Positions 33,743-45,699 of a stretch of DNA of 64,000 bases are shown one piece after another. Both the position numbers and the translations under genes were made by a program. Location of the stretch: NCBI GenBank assembly GCA_951799425.1, contig OX637402.1:8336001-8400000 (forward strand). The letters run 5' to 3'. The DNA comes from Ilex aquifolium. Taxonomy: Eukaryota > Streptophyta > Magnoliopsida > Aquifoliales > Aquifoliaceae. Numbering within the stretch: the stretch's first letter is position 1; each line of letters begins with the position of its first letter. Under the pieces are notes generated by a model, which saw only the letters and a program-made list of their open reading frames with translations, was not told the DNA's origin and searched no databases.

Positions 33743-35052
33743 CTACTCATCACTCTCTCCATCACTCCCATCATCAGCCTCATCTTCCTCAGACCCTTTT
33801 TCCTCCCCAGACTCTTCAGTATCTTCATTGTCATCATCCTCTCACCATCATCAGCCTCAACTGCTGTGGAAGTAGAGGGGGCTGGTGCATAATGGACAAT
33901 AACTTCTGGGATGGGCCTCCCTGGGAAGGTATGCATGAAAATCTCTCTAAGCATGGCCGTCTTCCCCTGCATTGATGCTTCGAGTGCATCCAGACGCTGG
34001 GGGATTGAGCGTGCTGGTGCAGCTGTGGATGGCCCAGAGGATGAAGACGGCCTGGGAGCCTCAGCATCAGAACCCATGGTCCTGGCCCGCTCTCCCTTAC
34101 TCATTGCTTTTCTTTTCTTACTACTGGCCTTGCCAATAGCCCCGGTCTCGGGAGGAGTGAGCTTGTCAAACACGTAGCCCTTTACCTTGAAATGCGTGCA
34201 CATCCGGGTTACCAAATTCCCGTACGGTAAATTAGTCATCAGCTTCGTTGTTTCAGCAAAGTCTTTCATTACTTCCCACATGAAGAGTGCAAAGTCGACC
34301 GTTTTACCTGACACGACGGCATCCAACATGGCTAACTTCTCCATATTTGGCTTCTTCTTCGAAGCCCTAGGAAGCAGATTGTAATGAAGGAGTTTGTTCA
34401 GAAGTTCGTACACGTGCTTCAACTATCCACTTTGAAAATTTCCCTTGAATTGTGTGGGATCCTCATACATTAGAGCCACGAACTCCTCTCTAGTTTTGGC
34501 TCTAGCGACATTGTGAGGATACACAGGCGGGAAAGGTGGTGGTCTCTCGTATTCCCCAAGAAGAGAAGCAATGACATCGGGGGTCACCTCGAACTTCTTA
34601 CCCCGCACATTTGCTCTCAACACTTCCGCACCGTCCACCACAACCACCCTAAGCGTTTGGTAGAATTCTCTACACATTGAAAAATTGTACCCATCAACGG
34701 GCTTGAACCAAAATTTCATGCCATGCCTCTCAATGATCCTCACAACCTCATGCATTGGGGTCAGTGAGAAGTGATCAAGGTGCCGCTCACAAGTCACACT
34801 CTTCCCTTGAATCCACCGAAGTCGTGCCTCGTGTCTGGCCTTCTTCCTTTGCACATTTGGGTCTGTGCTCGACCCTTCACCGCTTCTCTTACGACTAGTG
34901 GGATCCTCGGGTGGAGAGGAACTAGGTCCAGGTCTTTTGGTTCCGGCCATGCAATGCAACAGTGCCCCCATTGAGAGAATCACAAAGAGAATCAAGAAAA
35001 GACCCTCAATCGGGTCTATGGCCTCAGGAACAACCTCCAAGTGACGAGCCAT
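33743..35052 (-). pseudogene. Element A ORF1 (Athila-type), the most complete copy
   Basis: Minus strand from ATG 35052, the first AUG downstream of the internal array. The N-terminal hydrophobic run LFLILFVILSMGALL is followed by a basic, Ser/Pro-rich stretch (SRKRSGEGS; QRKKARHEARL), then the ORF1 core (FEVTPDVIASLLGEYERPPP; YEDPTQFKG), one in-frame stop at 34425, NKLLHYNLLPRA, PETGAIGKASSKKRK, RSIPQRLDALE, MHTFPGRPIPE and an acidic tail entered by a frameshift near 33840. Family known from Athila elements; role uncertain. The basic motifs and acidic tail are compatible with a nuclear DNA-binding or regulatory protein, which is my inference. Confidence 0.87.
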
Positions 35053-35280
35053 GTAGAGTTCCTTAAAGAGATAAGAGAGAATTTAGGGAGAATGGGGCTT
35101 ATAGAAATTCGGCACCTAGGGTTTCACAGGTGTGGATTGCACACAATCAAGGCTTAGGAAGGGATGAGTTTGGATTTGAAATAGAGATGAGGTGATTTGG
35201 AGGCTTGGGAGGTTTTCGAGTGAGGGAGGTTGGTTTAGGGTGGTAATTAGAGGTAGGAAATGAAGGGTTCTCCGAAGAAG

Positions 35281-35293
35281 TTAACTTAAAAGC
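35281..35293 (-). promoter_or_regulatory. TATA-like box upstream of A ORF1
   Basis: GGGCTTTTAAGTTAA on the minus strand, 28 bp after the array and about 230 bp before the first AUG. No AUG lies between. Confidence 0.4.
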
Positions 35294-35320
35294 CCTAAAT
35301 TTTTTTCGGTTCAGCAGACT

Positions 35321-35407
35321 ATACCGGTACGCAGTACCGGTATCCCGAACTCCAGAGACAAAACCGTACCGGTACGCTATGCTCCAGAAGCCAAACCGTA
35401 CCGGTAC
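35321..35407. repeat. GTACCGGTAC array upstream of A ORF1
   Basis: Starts 35321 and 35334 (13-bp pair, each one change), 35366 and 35398 (perfect). The spacers (CAGCAGAC, CCCGAACTCCAG, CCAGA.GCCAAAC) match the LTR array spacers, so the two arrays are copies of one segment. Confidence 0.92.
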
Positions 35408-37285
35408 GCTTCTGCTTTGTTTGCCATTTTAATCCTACTAAGCACACCTCTCCACTCCACTCCAACTCAGGACCTCCCTAGACATTTTACCACACTACTC
35501 ATGACCTCTACTCCATCCCAAAAATGTACTCCACTTATAAACCACAATCCGAACCATCATGCCCAAATTATTACTGAAATTGCACAGTGATTTAAAATTT
35601 TGATGCATTCAATGTACAAGGAAGGGATTTCTATTCTTAACTATAAAAATGAACATTCAAAATTAAAATCATAATATTAATAATATAGACATTCCTAATT
35701 CATTTCAAATATCAAAAACTTGAGCCATATTCCCCTACTCTGCAAGTATGGAAGTCAATAATAAACTGTTCAGATGTCTGAACTAAGCACACATGAGCAG
35801 TACCATAGTCCTAAATACTAGTCTACAATATGCACCTACACATTTATTTTCGAACTCGTGTGTGTGTGAATTGGACAAGTAATTTGAACACTTACGCAAC
35901 AGAATTCACATCCGAATGGCTAGAAAAATTCAGTTTCAATGCAAAACTCACCAAAAGTCACTCTCACAATGAAATACACTCTAGTTATCCTGGCATGCAC
36001 TCCATGTGTACATGTGAGATAGAATCTTGTGCTCAAAACAACGTATGCTCACACATAATCCAAAAATGAAGTTCATGTTATGAAAATGAAGCGACTTTGG
36101 CATAATCTCATGAAAGGAAAACTAGGGCATTGGGTGGTAGGACTAACTCATCATTTTCTTTGAAATTATGCATCTCCCATGCTTCACTAGATCACTTAAA
36201 ACTTTAAAGGTTATAATGGGGCCTTGGGGTGATATTTGAGGTAAAAGAAACGGAGGACATAGGATACAAATAGAGTTGTTCCAAGTGAAAGCCTTTTTTA
36301 TTTCAAGACACTTCCCTTTTTATGGGATTTTTCATTCCATTCTTACACCTTCACCTCACTCTTTGTTTCTTTTCTTTATTTTCCTTAACATTTCTTTTTC
36401 TTTTGATCATTCTTTCTTCTTCTCACCCCTTTCCTTCCTTTTCTTGAATTTTTCATTCTTTTTCTAATGAACTTCTTGAGTTTCACTTCCATTCATCCCT
36501 TGCTCGAATTTCCACACCACACTTCCTTTACTTTTGCAATCACTCATTTTCAGCTTTTAGGAACAACCAACGTAAGGTAGGTATTTCTCTTTATTTTTTT
36601 TTTTTTCGTCGGCTTGGTCAAATTTATGGCATAGAAATGAATTTTAATTAGGCTCAATCACGGCACTAGGGATAATATTTCACAAGAATAAGGCAAAGGC
36701 TCGAAAATATTCAAAAATGGCCTAAGATCACTTCCAGATACGCATGAGAGGGCATTGCATATACAAGACAACATTAGTCTACTACCCAAATGCGCCTAGC
36801 CAAGACAAACATAATGAGATTATTGAACAAATTTGGCATTGAAAAATTGTTCTTTGAGTAATTGTAAGTTCCCTCCAATAAGGATTGACACTAAAGCTCT
36901 CACAGGTCCTTACTCATCTCCACTACTTATGTCAAGCCTAAAACATGAATCCAATCCGTAAATTGCTGAAATTACACATTCAAAGATCACATACAGTTGA
37001 ATTCAAAAATCAATACATATGTGATACTCACGCATGGGATCAATTTCCATAGTATGCTCATGTGCACAAAGTTCACAACAAAGAACAATATATCATCTAA
37101 TCCACACACTCTTCATAAAGGAATACAGATCAACATTCATATACTTTTCATCAAAAATTTTCAAAATTTTCACATAATTTGCACTAATGTAAGCCAAAAA
37201 TCTATAAAAATGTGAAAGGTGAGTTTCCACCCCAAAAATTGGTATTATCCACAAAAATTTCCCCAAACATTGGTGTAGCATGCAC
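35408..37285 (-). other. Long noncoding stretch of A between pol and ORF1
   Basis: About 1.9 kb, AT-rich, with a pyrimidine-rich run (36290-36480) and a poly-T run at 36594-36606. Its ORF1-proximal part matches E 53880-54380. No convincing ORF. Small frames here are low-complexity or chance. Confidence 0.65.
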
Positions 37286-37302
37286 GTCACCCCCCAACTT
37301 GA
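37286..37302 (-). other. Central PPT-like tract of A
   Basis: Minus strand AAGTTGGGGGGTGACG, about 220 bp past the pol stop. A homologous tract with similar flanks (GACAATG before it) is at 62369 in F. Confidence 0.65.
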
Positions 37303-37524
37303 TTCATGCATTGTCGCCAATGCAACAAAAAGATATGAAATGCACTGAAGGACAGTAAAAAGATAGGTAGGGTTAGAGACCACCTCGCAATTGAGCTTCG
37401 ACAAAAACACCAATATCTGAAACTAAGAAGATCAATACTATACAACCAAAGAAAGTAAGTGACATGGAATAAAAATAACATAAGTAAATAAAAACAACTG
37501 TACACTAAAAAGCATAAACTTTAG

Positions 37525-39464
37525 CTACTCCTCCACCAAATCCGGATACACGGGATCCGTCAATTCCTCCTCAACTTCTTGCCCTTCCGACCCCTCGAAG
37601 AATGGCTTAAGTCTTTGGCCATTGACCTTGAATGTCTGGCCATTCTCGGGGTTCATCAACTCAACAGTTCCATTGGGGTAGGCCACTTTGACAAGATAGG
37701 AGCCATCCCAACTGGATCAGAGTTTTCCATAGAAAATTGAGAGGCGAGAATTGTATAAGAGCACTTTTTGCCCGGGCTCAAATGATTTCCGTATGATGGA
37801 ATTATCATGAAAGATTTTAGCCCATTCCTTTGAGATTTTGGAGCTCTCATACGCATCTCGTCGAATCTCTTTCAATTCATTCAGCTCTAACTTCCTATGA
37901 TCACCGACCATTTTCAAATTAAAATTTAAAGTCTTGATGGCCCAATAGGCCTTGTGTTCCATTTCGATTGGCAGGTGACAAGCCTTTCCATAAACAAGCC
38001 AGTAGGGAGACATACCCAAAACAATTTTGAAGGCAGTGCAGTATGCCCATAGGGCATCGGTCAATCTATCGGACCAATCCTTCCTATTTGGGTTAACCAT
38101 TTTTTTTAGATTGTTCTTGATCTCCCTATTGGCTAGCTCGACTTGGCCATTTTTTTGTGGGTGATAGGCAGTGGATACTTTGTGAGTGACACCATATTTG
38201 AACATTAGAGATGCAAATGGCCTATTAGAGAAATGTGATCCACCATCACTTATGATTGCACGAGGCATCCCAAACCTCGAAAAGATGTTCTCCTTAAGAA
38301 ACTTGACTACGACCCGGTGGTCATTAGTCTTGGTTGGGATAGCCTCCACCTAGGGGTGTCAAACGTGTCGTGTTAAACGGTTACGTGTCGTGTTAAACGG
38401 GTGACGGGTGAAAAATACGTAAACCCATACCCGACACGTTTAATAAACGGGTGAAAAATCTCAACCCAAACACGACCCGTTTAATAAACGGGTAACACGA
38501 CACGACTCGTTTAACCCGTTTAATTTTAAAAAATTTAATAATCCACTTTTTTTTTATTGCCAATTATACTTACCTCAAAAAAGAGGAATTTTTAGCCAAA
38601 TCTCATAAAAATCATACTTGAAGGCTTAAAAAAAAAATGAAAGAGGCAATTGCCTTTTATAAGCAACTCAATCCTCCCCCTCTCCCCTCATTTTTCAATG
38701 TGGGACAAAAACAAAAGGCATTAGTTTGCCTTTGTCTTTGAAGTGCTCCCCATCTCCCCTCCTTTGTCTTTAAACTACTATTTTACTTCTTTTTTTTGTA
38801 TTAATTTATTTACTTCTTGTTTTTTTGCTAATTTTTTAAAATAATTATTAATTTATTATTATATTAATTTTATTTAAACGGGTAAACGTGTGATAAACGG
38901 TTTGACAGGTCTCACCCAAACACGACCCGTTTATTAAACGTGTTGGACGTGTCAACCCGTTTATCACCCAAACCCGTTAAGATCTCACCCAAACCCGTTT
39001 AATCCGTGTCGATTCGTGTCGGTTAATCGTGTCGTGTCAAATTTTGACAGCCCTACCTCCACCCACTTGGACACATAGTCCACTGCCAGGAGGATGTACA
39101 AATAACCAAATGACATAGGGAAAGGACCCATGAAGTCGATGCCCCAACAATCGAATATTTCTATGACTAGCACAGGGGAAAGGGGCATCATGTTTCTTCG
39201 GGTCACACAACCCAAATGTTGGCATCTGTCGCATCCCTTACAAAACGAAACACAATCTTTGATAAGAGAGGGCCAGTAAAAACCTGATTGAAGAATTTTA
39301 GCCGAAGTCTTTTTCGCTGAAAAATGTCCACCGCACGCTTGTGAATGGCAGAATGCAAGTACGTCCCATTGTTCATTCTCAGGTACACATCTTCTCATGA
39401 CTTGGTCGGGACAATACTTGAACAGGTACGGGTTGTCGAAGTAGAAGTACTTCACATCCGCCAT
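37525..39464 (-). pseudogene. pol: Element A integrase, split by a MITE
   Basis: Minus strand: finger (H..H, CDRCQHLG near 39220), core with CWGIDFMGPFP and, past the MITE, AIISDGGSHFSN and the ELANREIKN glutamate, then LVYGKACHLP and a C-terminal end ending at a stop at 37525. The MITE (38351-39055) interrupts between YVSKWVE and AIPTKT. The integrase side of the frame is otherwise fairly well kept. Confidence 0.9.
38351..39055. mobile_element. hAT-type MITE, 705 bp, TSD CCTCCACC
   Basis: Exact 8-bp duplications CCTCCACC at 38343-38350 and 39056-39063. Terminal inverted repeats TAGGGGTGTCAAA and, reversed at the other end, TAGGGCTGTCAAA. No coding capacity, AT-rich centre, and both subterminal regions full of ACCCGTTTA / TAAACGGGT and CGTGTCGTG motifs in both orientations. 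An 8-bp TSD and TAGGG termini point to the hAT superfamily. Confidence 0.95.
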
Positions 39465-41209
39465 AAATCGTCTTCGATCTTCTGGGCTCTAGTGCGGTGG
39501 TATCTGTCCTGTTGCAAGAAAGTTACATATATCAGCATACCAAAGACATACATAATGAATTGAAAGCAAATGCTCGTCAGGGATAGGAATGTGCTCGTCG
39601 GCCTCTTGCACCACATGCCGGGATAAATGATCCGCCAGCACGTTCTCAACTCATTTCTTATCCTTGATCGTCAAGTCAAATTCTTATAGGAGGAGTATCC
39701 ACCTAATGAGTCTCGGTTTTGCATCCTGCTTAGACAATAAATACTTCAAAGCAGAGTGATCAGTAAAGACAACAATAGGTGAACCAATGATGTAAGAACG
39801 AAATTTATCTAAGGCAAACACTACCGCTAGCAACTCTTTCTCGGTGGTAGTGTAATTCATCTGAACCTCATTCAGTGTTTTGCTAGCATAGTGTATCACA
39901 TACGGTCTATTTTCCTCCCTTTGACCGAGCACTGCACCGACCGCGTAATCACTCGCGTCGCACATGAGCTCAAAAGGTAGATCCCAACTGGGTGGTCGCA
40001 TGATCGGAGGTGTGACTAGCATGCTTTTAAGTTTTTTAAAGGATGCCTCACAATCATCCGACCACTCAAATGAGACCTCCTTAGACAGTAGGTTGGTCAA
40101 GGTTCGGGTCAATGCACTGAAATTCTTTATGAATCGACGATAAAACCCCGCATGGCCCAAAAATGACTGGATGCCTTTGATGGCTCTCGGCATGGGGAGG
40201 TTGGAGATGACCTCCACCTTGGATTTGTCAACTTCAATACCCCTTGCCGAAACTATATGGCCAAGCACAATTCCTTCCGTCACCATAAAGTGACACTTTT
40301 CCCAATTCAAGACTAGATTCTTCTCCTCACATCTTGTTAGAACTTTCTACAAGTTTACCAAACATCCCTCGAATGAATCCCCAAACACAGAAAAGTCGTC
40401 CATGAATACCTCCATTATCTTTTCCACCATATCACTGAAAATCCCCATCATACAACGTTGAAAAGTCCTCGGAGCACTGCACAGTCCAAATGGCATGCGG
40501 CGGTAGGCAAAGGTACCATAGGGGCACGTGAAGGTGGTCTTCTCTTGATCCTCCAAAGCAATCTCGATCTGATTGTAGCCGGAGTATCCATCTAAAAAAT
40601 AGTAGAATAGATGACCCGCTACTCTTTCTAGAACTTGATCGAGGAATGGCAATGGGAAGTGGTCTTTCTTGTGCAATCGTTCAGCTTTCGGTAATCAATG
40701 CACACCCTCCATCCGGTGATCACTCTTGTAGGTATAAGCTCATTCTCATCATTCTCGACCACCGTAACTCCGGATTTCTAAGGTACTACTTGTGTGGGGC
40801 TGAGCCACTTACTATCGGCGATTGGAAAAATGATCCCCACATCAAGTGGTTTCAGAACCTCATCCCTCACCACCTCCTTCATGATGGGATTCAATCGTCT
40901 TTGTGGTTGTTGGGAAGGTTTGGAATCCTCCTCAAGATATATGCGGTGGGTGCAAATGAGAGGGCTTATCCCCTTGATATCCGCAATGGTCCATCCAATT
41001 GCTCATTTATGCTTTCTCAATACCTCCAAGAGTTCTTTTTCTTGTTCCATGTTCAATGTAGAGCTAATGACCACTGAAAATGTTTCGCCTTCCCCAAGGT
41101 AGGCGTACTTCAAATGGGAGGGTAAGGGCTTCAACTCCAAGTTGGGCTTTTGTTCATCCGACGAAAACATTTTCTTTTCTCGATGGGGTAACTCCTCGAA
41201 TGTAGGGAT
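39465..41209 (-). pseudogene. pol: Element A RT and RNase H
   Basis: Minus strand: RT N-terminal part in broken frames (40680-41100), palm 40347-40676 (FYYFLDGYSGYNQIEIALEDQ; MPFGLCSAP; VFMDDFSVFGDSFEG with the catalytic DD), a stop at about 40351, thumb and RNase H 39684-40310 (FELMCDASDYAVGAVLGQR; FALDKFRSYIIG; FTDHSALKYLLSK). The interval 39465-39650 links to integrase with stops. Lineage: Athila-type Ty3/gypsy. Confidence 0.88.
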
Positions 41210-43850
41210 CTACCTTTCCATCCCTTTCAAATCTTCTACCTCCTCTTGCTCATCATAATTCTCAAGATCCACAATTCCTTCTTCCTTAAATCTCAACATC
41301 CCCTCCAGCTCCAAGTGTTCCACAATCAAAGTGTCGATTCTATTGACTTCACTTACTTCCTCGTCATCACCCGGTTGCTTTGCCAAGTTGAATACATTGA
41401 CCTCAATTTTCATATTTCCAAATGCCAACTTCATTAGATCGTTCCTGCAATTTATCAAGGCATTAGATGTAGCAAGGAAGGTTCTTCCAAGTATTACGGG
41501 AATTTGGGAGCTAAGGTTAGCAACAGGATGTGTATCAAGCACAATGAAATTGAAAGGGAAGTAAAATTTGTCAATTTGAACTAAGACATCCTCAACTACT
41601 CCCCTTGGTGTACGGATACTACGATCCGTCAATTGAAGCGTGATTGAGGTGGGCTTCAACTCCTCAAGCTGAAGTTGTTGATACACCGAGTAGGGGAGAA
41701 GATTCACACTTGCCCCCAAATCGAGGAGTGCTTGCTCCACTCGACAATTTCCAATGGTGATGGCTATGGTTGGACAACCGGGGTCTTTGAATTTAGGAGG
41801 AGTGTTGGTCCTCAATATTGAGCTCACTTGTTCTGTGAGGAACGCGTTCTTATGGACATTCAATCTCCTTTTCACCATGCATAGATCCTTCAAAATTTTA
41901 GCACAAGATGGGAATTGCTTGATGGCGTCGAGGAGTGGAATGTTAATCTTCACCTGCTTAAACATTTCCAAGATATCAGCATAATTAGCCACCTTGACAG
42001 GTGGCTTCAAACGACTCGGGAAAGGGGCAGGCATGGGAGGAATAAACACACAATCATCAATTAATTTTTCTTTCTCAATAACCTCTCTTTCTTTCTCTTT
42101 ACTCACCTCACCCTTGTCGGCGTCACCCAATATATCTTTTCCTTTTGGCAATGTGGTCTTGGGTGAGACCGTTGGCAAAATGGTTTTGTCAATTTCTTTG
42201 CCACTACGGAGGGTGGTGACAGCTTTGAGTTGCTCATTACTCTCTTTGGTGGGGTCAGATGACTCAATGACATGTTGCCCCTTAGGGTTCTCTTGGGGTT
42301 GAGCGGGGAATTTCCCCTTCTCTGGTTGTGACACCCCTATGGCATTGGTAATTTTTGTGAGTTGAGCCGAGATGTTGTTGTTAAAGGTGGTTTGACTTTG
42401 GATGAAGTTGTAAAGCACATCCTCCAAGTTCCTCTTATGGGGAGGTTGGTAGGTGGGAGGATTGGATGGTCCTTGTGTAGAAAAATTCTGTGATGGTGGG
42501 TTTGAAGAATACCCTTGCGGATTATTCCGGGGGTATTGGGAGCTAGACGCTTGGCTTTGGTATTGATTTTGGTATTGGCCTTGCTTAGGAGACACGTAAG
42601 GCATGTGTGCATTCGAACCATGAGGCGTGGGATTCTCATTTCTCCAACTAACATTAGGGTGATTTCTCCAACCCGGATTATACGTGTTTGAGTGAGGAGA
42701 GAATGATTGCCTTGGTTGGTTGAATGCATGGACTTGCTCGTGATATGCTTCCTTAAGCGCCGGAATATTGGGGCACTCCGATGTGGAATGCTCCACATTC
42801 TCACATATTGAGCAAAACTCCTTGGCCTTTGACACTTGTGACACCTCTTGCCTCCTATTGACCTCAAGACTCTCAACTTTCCTAGATAATTTGGCAATTT
42901 TTGAAAGTAAGTCCTCCCAGTCACTTAGGTCATAAATCCCTCCCCTATGAGTTTGGATACTCCCTTGAGGAGAAGATCTTGGTACATCGGTGGGATTAGT
43001 AATGTCCCATGACTGTGCATTTTCCGTCAATGCATCAAAATAATCTAAGGCCTCATCAGGGTCTTTGCTCAAAAACTCCCCATTGCACATCATATCAATG
43101 AACTGTCGATGGCCTGGTGTGATTCCTTCATAGAAGAAACTCACCATTTGCTATGGTTCAAAGCCATGGTGTGGAATGGATTGTAGCAAATCCTTATATC
43201 GTTCCCAGTAGTAATAGAATTGTTCATTGGGTAGCTTAGAAAAATTTTGAATTTGTTTCTTTAGGGTGGTGGTTTTATGCACCGGAAAAAAATTGTTAAA
43301 AAACACGGAAATCATTTGGCCCCAAGATGTCACGGTTCAGGGTCTCAAGGAATGAAGCCACGTTTTTGCTTTATCACTCAGGGAAAAAAGGGAACAATTT
43401 CATTCTTGCTATCTCTTCCATATTGTGATTGGGGAGAAAGGTTGCAACTATTTCCTCAAAGTCTCTTATATGAGAATAGGGGTTCTCATTCTCAATTCCA
43501 TGGAAAGTGGGAAGTAATTGCAACATCCTTGGTTTAACTATGAAGAGATGAGCCTGGACCGGAAGGTGGATGCATGAAGCTGTGGTGGTACGGGTTGGTT
43601 GAAGGAATTCCCGCATTGACCTCGCCGGAGGATCAATTGGGATATTGTTCCCTTCATTTCTAGGAGGGGGGAAATGCATTCGTGGATTGGGTACTCTATG
43701 TTCTGGTCCTCCCCCACCCCTTTGCATGTTCAGGTTGGCATCCACATTTTCAAAATTATCACCCACATCCTCGGGTGGGTCTTGGTCAAGATTCATGTTG
43801 GGGCTAAGGGGTTGCCTAACTAACCGATTTTGGTCATCCCTTCCCCACAT
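41210..43850 (-). pseudogene. gag: Element A gag and protease
   Basis: Minus strand, ATG at 43850. MREFLQPTRTTT, LLPTFHGIENENPY and HIRDFEEI are Athila gag signatures. A frame break near 43375 and a stop near 43150 split the capsid part. The long frame 41210-43147 holds a CCHC knuckle (CSICENVEHSTSEC), a Gln/Asn/Pro-rich linker, TLRSGKEID, NIPLLDAIKQ and a retropepsin-like domain with ALLDLGASVNLLPYSV (Leu in place of Ser/Thr after the Asp, as usual in Athila). Confidence 0.9.
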
Positions 43851-43985
43851 GCAACAAAATATCTACAAATGAAATTATACACAAACAAGAATATATACAC
43901 GAGACAATGAACCTAAGCCCGTGATGAAGATCACAGGACTTACCTCCGTCGTCCGGAAATCACCTTCTTGGTTTGACACTTGCCT
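43851..43985 (-). other. Leader of A between PBS and gag
   Basis: 135 bp, no further signal seen. Confidence 0.5.
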
Positions 43986-44003
43986 TCCCTAGCAACGGCG
44001 CCA
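43986..44003 (-). other. PBS of A (Asp tRNA type)
   Basis: TGGCGCCGTTGCTAGGGA on the minus strand, four T bases after the LTR end. It matches the complement of the 3' end of plant Asp tRNA (TGGCGCCGTTGCCGGGGA) with small changes. Confidence 0.9.
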
Positions 44004-44007
44004 AAAA

Positions 44008-45699
44008 TGCTTGGTGTTTTTCCTTGTTATCCCTAACCCCTAAATATCCTCCCTCAAAATGTAATGTATAGGAATGGATGGGAGTGTCACATTCCCTTTG
44101 AGTAGTGTCACACTCCCTTTGAGTAGTGTCAAAAGAAAGGGCAAGGAGATGGGAAAATGGAATGGTGGAAATGTGTTATGTGTATGAAAAAAAATGCTCC
44201 CCAAGCGCAAGGAGACTTTTGTGGATCGTGTTTTACTTGGAAGTATTCCAAAGTCGTTTCCACGGGGAAGGATGTAAACCAATAGAAAGTGATTTTGGGT
44301 AAAAGAAAGTGTAAAATTCTTTGTTGTTGAAAGTTGTTTGGTGAAGTGTGTTTTGGTGAAAATGAAATGAGAAACAAATGTTGGCAAACCCAAGGGGTCA
44401 CTCCAATAGGAAAACCATCTCAACTCGAATCCTTCCTCCAATCGAGCATGAATGAACGATTGATTCATGGGAAGCTAGGGATAAGATGGGTTACTATCTA
44501 AGCATAAACCGTGACTAGGCCTACGGAATATCAAAGAATCACCAACTTATCCACCCTCAACCCAGTCAAACTGAACCATTGAACTTTGAAAGAAGGGAGG
44601 AGAGAGAGTTGAAATGGTATAGCCAAGTGGAGGTTCCCCTTGGTCTGCCAACTAAGGGATTTTAGCTACTCATGCTTGAAATGAAATTAACAACGTAATG
44701 AGAGTGCATTGCATGGGAATGAAGTTCTTGAGTAACTAAATGCACACAAACATAAGCTATAAATGAAAGCAATGAATACCCATTTTATAAGTAAGAAAAT
44801 GAAGAACTTTGATGAATTAATGGTAAAAGCTTTGAAAGAGAATTAAACTTGCAATCAACTTCTAGGAACTAGCATTAATAACATTAAATGAAGCTTTAAA
44901 AGTTCTTACAGGAGATTACAAGACAATGTAATGAAGAAAATGTGAAAATCTCAATTTTATCTCTCTAGAACACTATTTATCATCTTCTCCCAGACTCTCT
45001 CTCTCTATATATATGTATATATCTCTCTAAATCCTCCTGAATATCCAATCCTGAAGTCTCTTTCCCTCCAAAAACATCCATGGAGTCCTCTCCCAGCTCA
45101 ATGATGTGATCCCCATCCATAGGTTGTCAAGAGGGACAAGCTGGACAGGGTGGTGCAGAGCTAGCCTACACACCCAACTTCCTTCTTCTTCTCTTTCTTC
45201 ATTTAACATTCTAGCTCCCAAAGTCAAATGGAGGGTGCTGAGAGGTTGTACAATGTGATGGAGGAGTCAGAGATATGTGGGAGAATGATTGGTGGGTCCC
45301 TTAAAAACGGGGGACTTGAGTTGTAGAGAATGGGGAAGGAACAGCAGACCGTACCGGTACGCAGTACCGGTACCCCGAACTCCAGTGCCAGAACCGTACC
45401 AGTACGATTTGTTCCAGAGGCCAAACTGTATCGGTACTGCGTACCGGTACGCCTTTGCTGTCTTGACTGATTTTTCTGATTTCTTCACTCTTGAGCCATT
45501 CTTTAGCCACTCTTTCATCCTCATTCACCTCAATTCATTTGGGAAGGCTTTGAGAAGCCTCATTTAGCACCTTTGTTTCTGCAAACACCAAAATTCTCCG
45601 TTAAGAACTCTAATAATGCAACTCCAATCATTTAACCCCCAAAAGCAATTGAACATGGGTTGATTAGCACTTAAAATATGCAAAGTTTTGTGCTAATCA
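44008..45699 (-). repeat. 5' LTR of A
   Basis: 1692 bp. Compared with the 3' LTR it has a 21-bp tandem duplication near 44087-44131 (GTGTCAC..CCCTTTGAGTA). Hairpin at 44236-44253. Confidence 0.95.
45351..45450. repeat. GTACCGGTAC array in A 5' LTR
   Basis: Starts 45351, 45364, 45396, 45428 and 45441. Two 13-bp pairs. Three sites are perfect and two have one change. Confidence 0.92.

Larger units (their letters stand above)
31775..45699 (-). mobile_element. Element A: full-length Athila-type retrotransposon, TSD GCATG
   Basis: About 13.9 kb. Minus strand: 5' LTR (45699-44008), Asp-type PBS, gag-protease, RT-RNase H, integrase, a central PPT-like tract, about 2 kb noncoding, a palindrome array, ORF1, PPT, 3' LTR (33439-31775). 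Its TSD GCATG is at 45700-45704 and at 30116-30120, the latter pushed away by S5. It inserted into the RT of G. Broken frames make it defective. Confidence 0.95.

Noticed and set aside
36276-36467. Phe/Ser-rich small frame
   Set aside because: Low-complexity pyrimidine-rich sequence in the A noncoding stretch; no homologue in E or F.
42337-42924. 195-codon minus-strand frame
   Set aside because: Alternative frame inside the A gag linker; the real gag frame overlaps it with knuckle and protease motifs.
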